From Fodinicola acaciae (GTDB taxonomy: Bacteria > Actinomycetota > Actinomycetes > Mycobacteriales > HKI-0501), in contig NZ_WOTN01000003.1 of NCBI RefSeq assembly GCF_010993745.1, positions 1,550,001 through 1,614,000 of the forward strand: a stretch of 64,000 nt of DNA. The letters are read 5' to 3'. The translations under genes were made by a program, and so were the position numbers. The notes under the pieces are model-generated. The model was not told where the DNA came from. It worked only from the letters and a program-made list of their open reading frames with translations, and searched no databases. Positions 42,655 through 51,216 of this stretch are shown here, in pieces (within the stretch, counting starts at the first letter, position 1; each line of letters begins with the position of its first letter).

Positions 42655-42669
42655 CGGACTCCTTGTCGC

Positions 42670-42715
42670 AACTTCACATCGTGTGTAGTTTAGCAACTGC
42701 ACACCGTGTGAAGTT
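42670..42715. promoter_or_regulatory. two tandem TetR operators
   Basis: Two 21-bp palindromes, 42670-42690 and 42695-42715, share the pattern AACT-N-CACA-N-CGTGTG-N-AGTT. Together they also form one larger inverted repeat with 22-bp arms and a four-base centre. They lie between the TetR start and the MFS start and cover the promoter. Confidence 0.75.
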
Positions 42716-42727
42716 GTTGGAGGATCG

Positions 42728-44002
42728 ATGAACCGATGGTGGCTCGTGGTGGCCGCCGGTCTCGGCGTGCTCGTGGCGCAGCTGGACGCCACCGCCGTCA
42801 ACGTCGCGCTGCCGGTGATCGAGCGCGAGACGCGGACCGGGCCGGGCTTGTCGACCTGGGTCGTGCTCGGATACGTGTTGCCGCTGGTCGCGTTGTCGTT
42901 GCCGGTCGGACGCTGGCTCGACCGCGTCGGCCAGAAACCGGCGCTCGTCCTTTCCGTCACCGGCTTCGCGGCGGCCAGTGCCGGTGTCGGCCTGGCGCCG
43001 GCCATCGGCTGGCTGATCGCCGCTCGCGTCGTCCAAGGCGCGTTCGGCGCCGCGCTTTTCGCTTTGTTGCCGGTGATAACCGCGACGGCCGTACGGCAGG
43101 ACTTTCGCGGCCGCGCGATGAGCCTGGTGATGACGCTCGGTCCGCTCGGCGCCGTGCTCGGACCGCCGCTGGGCGGCCTGCTCGTCGACACGATCGGCTG
43201 GCCGTGGATCTTCTACCTCAACCTGCCGGTCAGTGCCCTGATCGTGGCGATTGCCCCGATCCAGCTGCCATCCGGCCGGCTGGTGGCACCGGATCGCGGC
43301 TGGCTGGCCGAAATCGGGGTGCTGACCGGCGCCACGACAGCGTTGCTGCTCGTACCCGTCCTGCCGTGGACCGGCCTGCTGGCGATCCCGTTCTTGTTGT
43401 CATGGCGACGAATGCCGGCGAGCGCTCCGGTACGCGAGCTGTTCCGTACGCCCGGCGTCGCCAGCGCTCACGCCGCGCTTCTGCTGGAAATCGCGGCGAT
43501 CGTCATCGTGCAGTTCATCGCGCCGTTTTTCCTGCAGGGCGCCGGCATTTCGGCCGGCGCGAGCGGACTCGCGGTCTTCGCTTTCCCGGCGGCCGTCCTG
43601 GTCGTCGGACCGGTGGCTGGCGTCTTCGCCGACCGTCTCGGTGCGCGTACGGTGCTGGTTTTCGCCGCGGCTATCCTGACTTTCGGCTTGGTCCTGACGG
43701 TTTTCGCGGCTCCGTCGGCGGTCGACATCGCCTGGCGGCTGGTCATCGCCGGTGTCGGCGCCGGCCTGTTCGGTGGACCGGTGATGACCTTGGCGATGGA
43801 CGCCGCGCCGGCTCGACTGCTCGGTCTCACCGGCGCGTCGACCAGCACGTTCCGGCAGATCGGCCTGGCGCTCGGGCCGTCGGTGGCCAGCGCCGCCTGG
43901 TCGTCGACCGGATATTCGGTGGCCGGCATCCGGATCGCCTTCGGCTGCGCGGTTTTCCTCGCCGCGCTCAGCCTGGTCGCCTTGTCGGTCAGAGCTGGTT
44001 GA
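42728..44002 (+). CDS. MFS drug-efflux transporter (EmrB/QacA type)
   Basis: Major facilitator of 424 residues with 12 or more helices. Motifs: QLDATAVNVALPVIE (motif D1 of the drug:H+ antiporter DHA2 group), LPVGRWLDRVGQK (motif A), ARVVQGAFGAAL (motif B) and LGPLGAVLGPPLGG (motif C). A GGAGG site precedes the ATG. Under control of the divergent TetR gene. The 3' end overlaps the convergent helicase gene by 14 bp. Confidence 0.88.
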   Translation: MNRWWLVVAAGLGVLVAQLDATAVNVALPVIERETRTGPGLSTWVVLGYVLPLVALSLPVGRWLDRVGQKPALVLSVTGFAAASAGVGLAPAIGWLIAARVVQGAFGAALFALLPVITATAVRQDFRGRAMSLVMTLGPLGAVLGPPLGGLLVDTIGWPWIFYLNLPVSALIVAIAPIQLPSGRLVAPDRGWLAEIGVLTGATTALLLVPVLPWTGLLAIPFLLSWRRMPASAPVRELFRTPGVASAHAALLLEIAAIVIVQFIAPFFLQGAGISAGASGLAVFAFPAAVLVVGPVAGVFADRLGARTVLVFAAAILTFGLVLTVFAAPSAVDIAWRLVIAGVGAGLFGGPVMTLAMDAAPARLLGLTGASTSTFRQIGLALGPSVASAAWSSTGYSVAGIRIAFGCAVFLAALSLVALSVRAG

Positions 44003-46490
44003 CGTTGGTGACGCGTACGACCGCCGTGCCGGCCTCGTCCGAGGCGGCCAGGTCCACCTCGGCGCTGATCCCCCAGTCGTGGTCGCCGGCCGGGTCGTCG
44101 AAGATCTGCCTGACGTTCCACCGATCCGGCTTCTGCTCGATCAACAACAATGCCGGTCCGCGCGCGTCGGCGCCGGTGCCGATCTCGTCGTGTTCGTCGA
44201 AGTACGGCCGCAAAGCCTTCTGCCACGCCTCGGCATCCCAGCCGTTCTCGCCATCCAGCTCGCCCAGATCGAAGAATCGGCGTCGTGCGGCCAACTCGAC
44301 GCGGCGGAAGAGCTCGTTGCGCACCAGCACACGGAAAGCACGGGCGTTGGAGGTGACCGCCGGCGGTTGGTCGCCCGGTGTCGCGGGCGCCGCCTCCTCC
44401 TCCGGATTGCGCAGCCTTTCCCACTCGTCGAGCAGGCTGGAGTCGGTCTGGCGTACCAGCTCGCCGAGCCATTCGACGAGGTCGATCAGCTCCTCGGTCT
44501 TCGCCTCGTCCGGCACGGTCTGCTTCAACGCCTTGTACGCGTCGGCCAGATAACGCAGCACCAGGCCTTCCGACCTGGCCAGCTGATAGAAGGAAATGTA
44601 TTCCTGGAACGTCATCGCGCGCTCGTACATGTCGCGCGCGACGGTCTTCGGCGACAGCTCGTGGTCGGCGACCCACGGATGTCCACGGCGATAAGTCGCG
44701 TAGGCCATCTCGAGCAGATCGGTCAGCGGCTTGGGATAGGTGACATCCTCCAGCAGCTGCATCCGCTCCTCGTACTCGATGCCTTCGGCCTTCATCGCCT
44801 CGACGGCCTCGCCGCGCGCCTTGTTGCGCTGCGCCGACAGCACCTGCCGCGGATCGTCCAAAGTGGACTCGACGATCGAGAGCATGTCCAGCGCGTACGT
44901 CTCGGACTCACGGTCGAGCAGATCGAAAGCCGCCAGCGCGAACGGCGAGAGTGGCTGGTTGAGCGCGAAGTCAAACTGCAAGTCGACGGTCAGCCGTACG
45001 ATCCGGCCCTGCTCGTCGGGCGTTTCGAGCCGTTCCACCACACCGGCGGCAAGAAGCGCGCGATAGATCGCGATCGCGCGGCGGATGAGTTTCCGTTGCG
45101 ACGCGCGGTCTTCGTGGTTGTCGGTCAGCAGGTGCCGCATCGCCTCGAACGCGTTGCCGGGCCTGGCGATCACGTTGAGCAGCATCGCGTGGCTGACCGC
45201 GAAACTCGACGTCAACGGCTCCGGATCGGCGGCGACCAGCCGCTCGTACGTCGCCGTGCCCCACGAAACGAACCCCTCCGGCGGCCTTTTCCGCACCACC
45301 TTGCGGCGTTTCTTCGGGTCGTCGCCGGCTTTGGCCAGCGCGCGCTCGTTTTCGATGACGTGGTCCGGCGCCTCGACGACGACGTATCCCATCGTGTCGA
45401 AGCCGGCGCGACCGGCCCGGCCGGCGATCTGGTGAAACTCACGCGCTTTCAGATGACGCGTCTTGGTGCCGTCGTATTTGCTCAGCGCGGTGAAAACCAC
45501 CGTACGGATCGGCACGTTGATGCCGACGCCGAGCGTATCGGTGCCGCAGATGACCTTCAGCAGGCCGGCCTGGGCGAGCTGTTCGACCAGCCGGCGATAT
45601 TTCGGCAGCATGCCGGCGTGGTGCACGCCGATGCCGTGGCGTACCAACCGGGACAATGTCCTGCCAAAGCCGGAGCTGAACCGGAAGTTGCCGATCAGCT
45701 CGGCGATCGCGTCCTTTTCCGCGCGGGTGCAGACATTGATGCTCATCAGCGCCTGCGCGCGCTCGATCGCCGACGCCTGGGTGAAATGCACGATGTAGAC
45801 CGGCGCCTGTCTGGCCTGCAGCAGATCGGTCAACGTTTCGTGCAGTGGCGTGAGGACGTACGAATAGACCAGCGGCACCGGACGCTCCCCGGAGCTCACC
45901 GTCGAGGTCAGCCGGCCGGTACGCCTGGTGAGGTCCTTCTCGAAGGACGTCACGTCACCAAGCGTCGCCGACATCAGCAGAAACTGTGCCTCCGGCAGCT
46001 CCAGGATCGGCACCTGCCAGGCCCAGCCGCGCTCCGGGTCGGCGTAGAAATGAAACTCGTCCATGATGACCATGCCGATGTCGGTCGCCGCACCGTCGCG
46101 CAACGCGATGTTGGCGAGCACTTCGGCCGTACCACAGAGAATCGGCGCCTCGGCGTTGACGCTCGAGTCGCCGGTCATCATGCCGACGTTTTCCGCGCCG
46201 AAAATCTCGCAGAGATCGAAGAACTTCTCCGACACCAGCGCCTTGATCGGCGCCGAGTAGAAACTCCTCCGGCCCTCGGCCAGCGCGGCGAAATGCGCGC
46301 CGGCGGCGACCAGGCTCTTGCCGGAACCGGTCGGCGTCGCCAGGATCACGTTGGATCCGGAGACCACCTCGATCAGCGCTTCCTGCTGTGCCGGATAGAG
46401 GCTGATGCCACGCTCCTCGACCCAACCGGCGAACGCCTCGTACAGCGCGTCCGGGTCGGGCGTGGCGGGCAGCCGCTCGGTGAGTGTCAT
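43989..46490 (-). CDS. Ski2-like DEAD/DEAH-box RNA helicase (DUF3516)
   Basis: Superfamily 2 helicase of 833 residues. Motif I ATPTGSGKS near residue 53, II DEFH near 150, III SATLGDV near 182, VI HQIAGRAGRAGFD near 400; the C-terminal 400 residues form the DUF3516 region typical of actinobacterial members. Probably unwinds RNA or DNA structures. The frame continues upstream to 46595, but that part runs through a MITE, so I take the ATG at 46490 (MTLTERLPATP) as the start; the MITE inverted repeat ends 13 bp from it. Confidence 0.88.
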   Translation of the reverse strand: MTLTERLPATPDPDALYEAFAGWVEERGISLYPAQQEALIEVVSGSNVILATPTGSGKSLVAAGAHFAALAEGRRSFYSAPIKALVSEKFFDLCEIFGAENVGMMTGDSSVNAEAPILCGTAEVLANIALRDGAATDIGMVIMDEFHFYADPERGWAWQVPILELPEAQFLLMSATLGDVTSFEKDLTRRTGRLTSTVSSGERPVPLVYSYVLTPLHETLTDLLQARQAPVYIVHFTQASAIERAQALMSINVCTRAEKDAIAELIGNFRFSSGFGRTLSRLVRHGIGVHHAGMLPKYRRLVEQLAQAGLLKVICGTDTLGVGINVPIRTVVFTALSKYDGTKTRHLKAREFHQIAGRAGRAGFDTMGYVVVEAPDHVIENERALAKAGDDPKKRRKVVRKRPPEGFVSWGTATYERLVAADPEPLTSSFAVSHAMLLNVIARPGNAFEAMRHLLTDNHEDRASQRKLIRRAIAIYRALLAAGVVERLETPDEQGRIVRLTVDLQFDFALNQPLSPFALAAFDLLDRESETYALDMLSIVESTLDDPRQVLSAQRNKARGEAVEAMKAEGIEYEERMQLLEDVTYPKPLTDLLEMAYATYRRGHPWVADHELSPKTVARDMYERAMTFQEYISFYQLARSEGLVLRYLADAYKALKQTVPDEAKTEELIDLVEWLGELVRQTDSSLLDEWERLRNPEEEAAPATPGDQPPAVTSNARAFRVLVRNELFRRVELAARRRFFDLGELDGENGWDAEAWQKALRPYFDEHDEIGTGADARGPALLLIEQKPDRWNVRQIFDDPAGDHDWGISAEVDLAASDEAGTAVVRVTNVNQL

Positions 46491-46502
46491 CAGATCTGCC
46501 AG

Positions 46503-46686
46503 TCTAGGGTCTGTTTCGAAGTCCCACGTGGATGAGAGTCGAGATCCAAACGTCGTCTGGCGGTGCGGCGGGACCGCCCGGCGTGGCAGCGCCACGTGGG
46601 CGGTTTCGCCGTGCCGTCAGGCGGCCCGAGACAGATGTGACAGCGGCTCGGCTAGCGCCGCGTGGGACTTCGAAACAGACCCTAGA
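46503..46686. mobile_element. 184-bp MITE with perfect 26-bp terminal inverted repeats
   Basis: Left end 46503-46528 and right end 46661-46686 are exact inverted repeats (TCTAGGGTCTGTTTCGAAGT and onward). Both ends include CTAG, which may be a target-site duplication or part of the repeat. The interior has no transposase. Size, perfect termini and lack of genes define a non-autonomous element mobilised in trans, perhaps by an IS5-type transposase. It lies immediately upstream of the helicase. Confidence 0.85.
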
Positions 46687-46727
46687 TGGCCACGTACGGA
46701 CGGCGGCCGCCGGAACAAACGCTTCGC

Positions 46728-46795
46728 ACGTTCTTCACCGCGGGCGCGCTGACCTGCGATTTGTCTGCGATGTGTGAATAGTCTGTGAAGAACGT
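46728..46795 (+). promoter_or_regulatory. inverted repeat and promoter of secreted-protein gene
   Basis: ACGTTCTTCAC (46728-46738) and its complement GTGAAGAACGT (46785-46795) form perfect 11-bp inverted half-sites 46 bp apart, just upstream of a probable promoter (TTGAGT near 46801, TAAGAC near 46824). The leader downstream has a small GCTGCG/CGCAGC hairpin and a five-codon frame (ATG at 46831). The half-sites could bind a looping regulator. Confidence 0.35.
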
Positions 46796-46890
46796 ACCGT
46801 TGAGTAACAAGTTTTGTTGGGGTAAGACCGACATGCCATGCCCCCGCTGAGTGCTGCGTCACCCCGCAGCCAGGCCCTGGAGGTAACCCC

Positions 46891-47517
46891 ATGAAACTGG
46901 CCACCAGCCGCCTCACCGCCATCGCCGCACTGGCAGTCGCGCCCATCCTCGCGATCAGCGGCGCCGCGGTCGCCGCCACCACCATCACGTTCCAGTGTCG
47001 CGCGTCCGCCGCCGGCCAGACGGCCGATTTCAGCCTCAACCAGGACGTGACGCCGAGCGCGCCAGCCACCGTCGCGGCCGGCGGCTCACTCGCCGTCGTC
47101 GTCGACCCGGCACCGAACACGGTGCCCGCCGAAGCCGGCGGCTACACCGTACGAAACGTGCAAAGCCTGGTGCTGAAAATGCCGGTGCCGGCCAACTCCA
47201 CGTACGTGTCGGCCACCCTCGCCGGCGGATCCGGCCTCAACTCGACACCGACGATCGCCCTCGAAGGCAGCGACGTCGTGCTGAAAGTGCCTGGCCCGGT
47301 CAACGGTGGCGCGAATTTCGAGCTGCCGACCGTCACCCTCAACCTCACCGCCGGCGGTTCCGGTGCCATCGACTCCAAACTCGGCGGCACCAGCTACGAC
47401 GACCCCGGCCTGACCTTCACCGCCAACGTCGACGGCCCGCTCGGCATCCCGATCAGCGCGCCGGCCAAGTGCTACCCCAACCCCAACCCCACGCTGACCA
47501 GCACCACGATCGGCTAG
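46891..47517 (+). CDS. secreted beta-rich protein of unknown function
   Basis: Exported protein of 208 residues. Signal peptide: basic MKLATSRLTAIAALAVAPIL with cleavage after AVA near residue 28. The mature part begins TTITFQCRASAAGQTADFSL and contains two Cys near its ends, suggesting a disulfide; it is rich in Val, Thr and Pro and lacks catalytic motifs. It resembles actinobacterial exported proteins annotated 'cyclase', but I do not trust that label. GGAGG precedes the ATG. A strong hairpin overlaps its stop codon. Confidence 0.65.
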   Translation: MKLATSRLTAIAALAVAPILAISGAAVAATTITFQCRASAAGQTADFSLNQDVTPSAPATVAAGGSLAVVVDPAPNTVPAEAGGYTVRNVQSLVLKMPVPANSTYVSATLAGGSGLNSTPTIALEGSDVVLKVPGPVNGGANFELPTVTLNLTAGGSGAIDSKLGGTSYDDPGLTFTANVDGPLGIPISAPAKCYPNPNPTLTSTTIG

Positions 47518-47573
47518 TAGTACTTTGTTAGGTCTAATCGGCATGTCGAGGCGACCTAACAGAGTACTACTAG
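47514..47573. terminator. bidirectional hairpin terminator, 21-bp stem
   Basis: CTAGTAGTACTTTGTTAGGT (47514 onward) pairs with 47553-47573 at 20 of 21 positions around an 18-base loop. It begins inside the stop codon of the secreted-protein gene and lies between two convergent genes. Confidence 0.75.
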
Positions 47574-47589
47574 TGCGAGGTCTGTCGAA

Positions 47590-47629
47590 CTCGACGTTGC
47601 GGACATGTTGCGGCGTCCACAACGTCGAG
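47590..47629 (-). terminator. hairpin terminator of siderophore operon
   Basis: CTCGACGTTGCGGAC (47590-47604) pairs with GTCCACAACGTCGAG (47615-47629) at 14 of 15 positions, ten-base loop, eight bases after the stop of the last siderophore gene. Confidence 0.65.
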
Positions 47630-47637
47630 CTCGCCAG

Positions 47638-49404
47638 TCAAGGCGCGACAGCCAGCGGGTTCGGGACCGTGCCGTGCACGGCGGCGTGCGGGCGCTCTGG
47701 ACGGTCACGATAGCCGTCCAGCAGCAGCCGGTTGCGGTTGAGGCAGAGCCGCTCGATCCGCTCGGTCAGCAGGTCGAACATGGCGAAGCGCTCCGCGAGC
47801 TGCGGAAACTTCGCTTGGTAGGCAAGGATTTCGGCGCGTACGACGGACCAGAACTCGTCCTGTGGCAGGTCGACCCGCTCGGCCAGGTAACGGAAATGCC
47901 CGACGAAGAGTCCAGAATGGATGAACTGGCACAGAAACTCCGGCGGCTCGCGGAGCAGGATCGTGTCGACCGGCTCCGGCATGCCGGCCAGCTCCGGCAG
48001 CGGGGCGGCGCTCACGTTGACGTCGTCGACGAAATCCTTCACCGCGAGCCGCGTAGGCACGTCGTTTTCGTCGAAGACGACGATCGCGTTTTCGCCGTGC
48101 GGCGAGAAGACCACGCCGTACTGGTAGAGGAAATGCAGCAACGGCGGCAACATCGCGTGCGCCAACCGCTCCAGCCACTCGCGCGTCGGCAGGCCAGAAC
48201 GCCGGACCAGCTCGCCGACCAGCGGACGTCCGTCCGGATCCACATAAAGCAGAGCCGCGAGCGTACGTGCGTGCTCGTCGTCGTCGAGCTGCGCCGCGAG
48301 TGGCTGCCGCCAGATCGCGCCAAGCAGCTCCAGATATTGGTACGGCACACCGGAAACGCTCTCCAGCAGGTCGTGCCGTACGGTCACCGACGCGACCTCG
48401 CCGAGCAGCACCGGTCGGCTTTCGTCGCGGAGAAAGGGATCCCGGTCGCGGATGCCCAGCACCCACTCGGTCACCGCCGGCGCGGCGACCGTACGCTCCG
48501 TCGGAAGTCCACGCCACACCAACGTGTTCAGCACCGAGAGCGGCAGCTTCACGTGGTGCCGCCGCGGTGACGTGACGTTGCTGAAGGTGCGGATCGACTG
48601 CTGTGCGCGGAAATCGTCCGATCCGTCGCCGAGCGCGACGATCCGGCCGGCCGCCACGTCCGCGGCGAACAACGGCAGGATCGTGTCGTCCCACTGCCAC
48701 GGGTGGACCGGCAGCCAGAGATAGTCGGCGGGGTCGAGACCACGGGTGGTGAGCACCTCGGTGAAGCGAGACCTGGTGCCGGCGTCGAGTTCGGTTTCGT
48801 AGAGCCGGTTTTCGGCCAGGTCGCCGGTGAAGCGATACGTCGCGATGTCGCGGTGCACGGCGATCCAGGGCAACCGGATCAGCTGACGTGCCTCCGGCGG
48901 ATACGTCGCCGCGTCGGTCGCGGAAAAGCCGAGCCGTCCCTTGTTCGGCACGATCCACGGATGGCCGGTCTGATAGCCCTCCAGCTCCGCGTACGGAAGA
49001 TCGGCGACCTTTTCCACCGGCAGAGCCGCACCGGCGATCCTGGTGTCGGCCGACAACGTCGCGGACAGCTCGCGGATGAGATGACCGGTCGTGTCGCCGG
49101 ACAGGCCGATCGCCGGTCCCGCATCGAAAACGAAGCGCAACGCGTCGTCAGCCGGGGCCTCGATGCCGTTGTCGACGCGTACGATCGTGTCCGGATCGAC
49201 CTGCCACGAGCCATACGCACCGCGTTTCGCGGTGAAAACGTACGAGACGGTCGTCGAAAGCTCGACGGCGTAACGGTTGTCGGCTGTCTCGACCGGCGAC
49301 AGCAGCTCCTCGTAGCTGAACTCGCCGAGCGCTTTCGCGAGCATCCGGCGCGATGCGGCGGCCCACCGGTCGGCGGTCAGCTCATCTGGCACGTACAGCG
49401 ACAC
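47638..49404 (-). CDS. NIS synthetase, IucC/DesD-like (type C)
   Basis: IucA/IucC-family siderophore synthetase of 588 residues. It condenses a citrate half-amide or hydroxamate with an amine using ATP. Motifs: GHPWIVPNKGRLGFS, WLPVHPWQWDDTI, SIRTFSNVTSP, KLPLSVLNTLVWRGLP and FSPHGENAIVVFDE, all typical of type C enzymes such as AlcC, RhbF and DesD. GTG 49404 was chosen for its GGAGGAG site five bases upstream. It overlaps the monooxygenase gene by 23 bases and ends the operon. Confidence 0.88.
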   Translation of the reverse strand: MSLYVPDELTADRWAAASRRMLAKALGEFSYEELLSPVETADNRYAVELSTTVSYVFTAKRGAYGSWQVDPDTIVRVDNGIEAPADDALRFVFDAGPAIGLSGDTTGHLIRELSATLSADTRIAGAALPVEKVADLPYAELEGYQTGHPWIVPNKGRLGFSATDAATYPPEARQLIRLPWIAVHRDIATYRFTGDLAENRLYETELDAGTRSRFTEVLTTRGLDPADYLWLPVHPWQWDDTILPLFAADVAAGRIVALGDGSDDFRAQQSIRTFSNVTSPRRHHVKLPLSVLNTLVWRGLPTERTVAAPAVTEWVLGIRDRDPFLRDESRPVLLGEVASVTVRHDLLESVSGVPYQYLELLGAIWRQPLAAQLDDDEHARTLAALLYVDPDGRPLVGELVRRSGLPTREWLERLAHAMLPPLLHFLYQYGVVFSPHGENAIVVFDENDVPTRLAVKDFVDDVNVSAAPLPELAGMPEPVDTILLREPPEFLCQFIHSGLFVGHFRYLAERVDLPQDEFWSVVRAEILAYQAKFPQLAERFAMFDLLTERIERLCLNRNRLLLDGYRDRPERPHAAVHGTVPNPLAVAP

Positions 49405-50722
49405 GGGGCTCCTCCGATTCCGGATCCGGTGCCGGAGCACCGAAAGTGGTGAACGACGTGCGCGCTGGAAGCCGGTAGGTCGTCCGGCCGGTGACCGCGT
49501 TGAGGATGACCGCGGCACGGTGTGCGCCGAGGCCGAGGTCCGGCGCGCCGACGCCGTGCGTGTGCAGCTCGGCGTTTTGCACGTACAGTCCGGCCGCCGA
49601 CTCGTCCACAAAGGACACCCGGTAGTCGGCGTCGATCTGGTAGCGGCCGCGGTCGTCCCAGGCGATCTCACCGAAGATCGGCGCCAGCAGCTCAGGCTGC
49701 CGCGCCGCATAACCGGTCGCGGCGACAATCGCGTCCGTACGCACCGAAAACTCGCTGTCCTGCGTCTCGTGCCGGCAGCTGAGCTCCAGGCCGTTGGCGT
49801 CCTCCGCCGCGGCGATCACCGACACCTCCGGCAGCAGGACAGCCGCCGGCCATTGTCCGCCGACGCTTTGTTCATAGAGGACATCGAAGATCTCGGCGAT
49901 GGTCTGCTCGCTGATCGCCTTGTAAAGCTGCCATTGCGCCGGCACGGTCGCGTCGCGTACGTCCGGAGGCAGCCGGCGGAAAAACTCCGTGTAGGCCGGG
50001 GTGAAATGCTCCAGTCCCAGCTTCGAATACTCCATCGGCGCGAATGGTGTCTGCGTGATCCAGCGGACCCGGCGTCCATGCTCCTGTGCTTCGCGCAGCA
50101 GGTCGAGGAAAATCTCCGCGCCGGACTGGCCGGCGCCAACCACCGTCACGTCAGCGAGCTGGCCGATCGCCGCGCGCCGGCCGAGATAGCCGGACGAGTG
50201 GACGACGCGATCGGAGTCCAGCTTGGTCAGCGGCTCCGGCAACACCGGCTCAGTGCCGACACCGAGGACGAGGTTGCGAGCCAGGACCGTGTGCTCCGCA
50301 CCCGACTTCTCGTATGTCACCTCGAAAAGATCGCCGGTGCGCCGCACCGCGACCACGCGCGCGCCGAACTCGCAGCTGTCCAGCTCCGTGCTGACCCAGC
50401 GGCAGTAGTGGTCGTACTCGCGCCGCGGCACATGGAATCTTTCGCTGAAGTAAAACGGAAAGAGCCGGTCGTGCTGGCGCAGGTAGTTGAGGAAGGACCA
50501 TCGGCTGGTCGGGTCGGCCAGCGTCACCAGGTCGGCCAGAAACGGCACCTGCAGCGTGGTGCCGGCCAGCAGCATCCCCGGATGCCAGGAAAACTCCGGC
50601 TTGGCGTCCAGGAAAAGGCATCGCAGGTCTGGCACCGGGTCGGCCAGCGCGGCCAACGCGAGGTTGAACGGTCCGATCCCCACACCGACGATGTCGTACG
50701 GTTCGCTTGCCACCACGCTCAC
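49382..50722 (-). CDS. L-lysine/diamine N-monooxygenase (siderophore)
   Basis: Flavin N-hydroxylase of 446 residues. FAD motif VGVGIGPFNLALAAL near residue 12, NADPH motif VVGAGQSGAEIFLDLL near 200, and the ATGYAARQPELL motif near 345. Substrate-loop WHPGMLLAGTTLQVPFLADL is the usual K-x-W-H-x-G-M region. It should hydroxylate the terminal amine before acylation. The GTG start at 50722 gives a GTGA overlap like its neighbours; GTG codons at 50716 and 50713 are alternatives. Closest in role to RhbE, IucD or DesB. Confidence 0.87.
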   Translation of the reverse strand: MSVVASEPYDIVGVGIGPFNLALAALADPVPDLRCLFLDAKPEFSWHPGMLLAGTTLQVPFLADLVTLADPTSRWSFLNYLRQHDRLFPFYFSERFHVPRREYDHYCRWVSTELDSCEFGARVVAVRRTGDLFEVTYEKSGAEHTVLARNLVLGVGTEPVLPEPLTKLDSDRVVHSSGYLGRRAAIGQLADVTVVGAGQSGAEIFLDLLREAQEHGRRVRWITQTPFAPMEYSKLGLEHFTPAYTEFFRRLPPDVRDATVPAQWQLYKAISEQTIAEIFDVLYEQSVGGQWPAAVLLPEVSVIAAAEDANGLELSCRHETQDSEFSVRTDAIVAATGYAARQPELLAPIFGEIAWDDRGRYQIDADYRVSFVDESAAGLYVQNAELHTHGVGAPDLGLGAHRAAVILNAVTGRTTYRLPARTSFTTFGAPAPDPESEEPRVAVRAR

Positions 50723-51216
50723 CTCACCCGGACCATCAGCGCGGCCCGCTTTTCCGGAAGCTCGATGTCGGTGGTCCGGCGGAATCCGGCCCGCTCGAAC
50801 GCGCGGATCGACCGGACGTTGCGGACGTCCGGCTCCGCCACGACCCTGGTCATCCGCGGTTCGTCCGCCAGCATCTGGTCCGCGACCTGGCGCAGCAGCT
50901 GCGCACCGAGGCCACGGCCGCGAAACTCCGCCGGTCCCAGCAGCAAATGCAGGCCGCCGTCGTACGCGATGGCCGGATAATACCCCGCCAACCGGTCCTG
51001 ATCCGCGCGGTAGATCTCCCAATAGCTCATCGGCACGCCGTCGATTTCCCCGATGTAGGAGGAAGTGTGCGGCAACGCGGCCGGACCGGTGAGATGCTCG
51101 ACGGTCCGCTCGCGCGGGCCGGCCAGTTCCCAGAACTGGTCGACGTCCGGATCGTTCATCCACGCGACGATGAGGTCCGTGTCGGCTTCGGTGACCGGCC
51201 GAAGAGCGAAGGTCAT
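50719..51216 (-). CDS. GNAT N-acyltransferase (siderophore, RhbD/IucB-like)
   Basis: Acyltransferase of 165 residues. Residues LIVAWMNDPDVDQFWELAGP and YWEIYRADQDRLAGYY fit the IucB/RhbD family, followed by the acetyl-CoA-binding GPAEFRGRGLGAQLLRQVAD. It should acetylate the N-hydroxy-diamine to the hydroxamate. ATGA overlap with the preceding synthetase gene. Confidence 0.86.
   Translation of the reverse strand: MTFALRPVTEADTDLIVAWMNDPDVDQFWELAGPRERTVEHLTGPAALPHTSSYIGEIDGVPMSYWEIYRADQDRLAGYYPAIAYDGGLHLLLGPAEFRGRGLGAQLLRQVADQMLADEPRMTRVVAEPDVRNVRSIRAFERAGFRRTTDIELPEKRAALMVRVR

Noticed and set aside
44079-46535. 818-codon plus-strand frame opposite the helicase
   Set aside because: It mirrors the helicase reading frame, has the Arg/Asp/Gln-rich composition of antisense frames in GC-rich DNA, no family motif and no start signal.
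46491-46595. 35-codon N-terminal extension of the helicase
   Set aside because: The extension runs through the MITE terminus and does not resemble helicase N termini; ATG 46490 fits the family.
47514-47573. Iron box in the hairpin after the secreted-protein gene (GTTAGGTC)
   Set aside because: It is part of a long terminator stem overlapping a stop codon, downstream of both genes, and lacks the full IdeR consensus.
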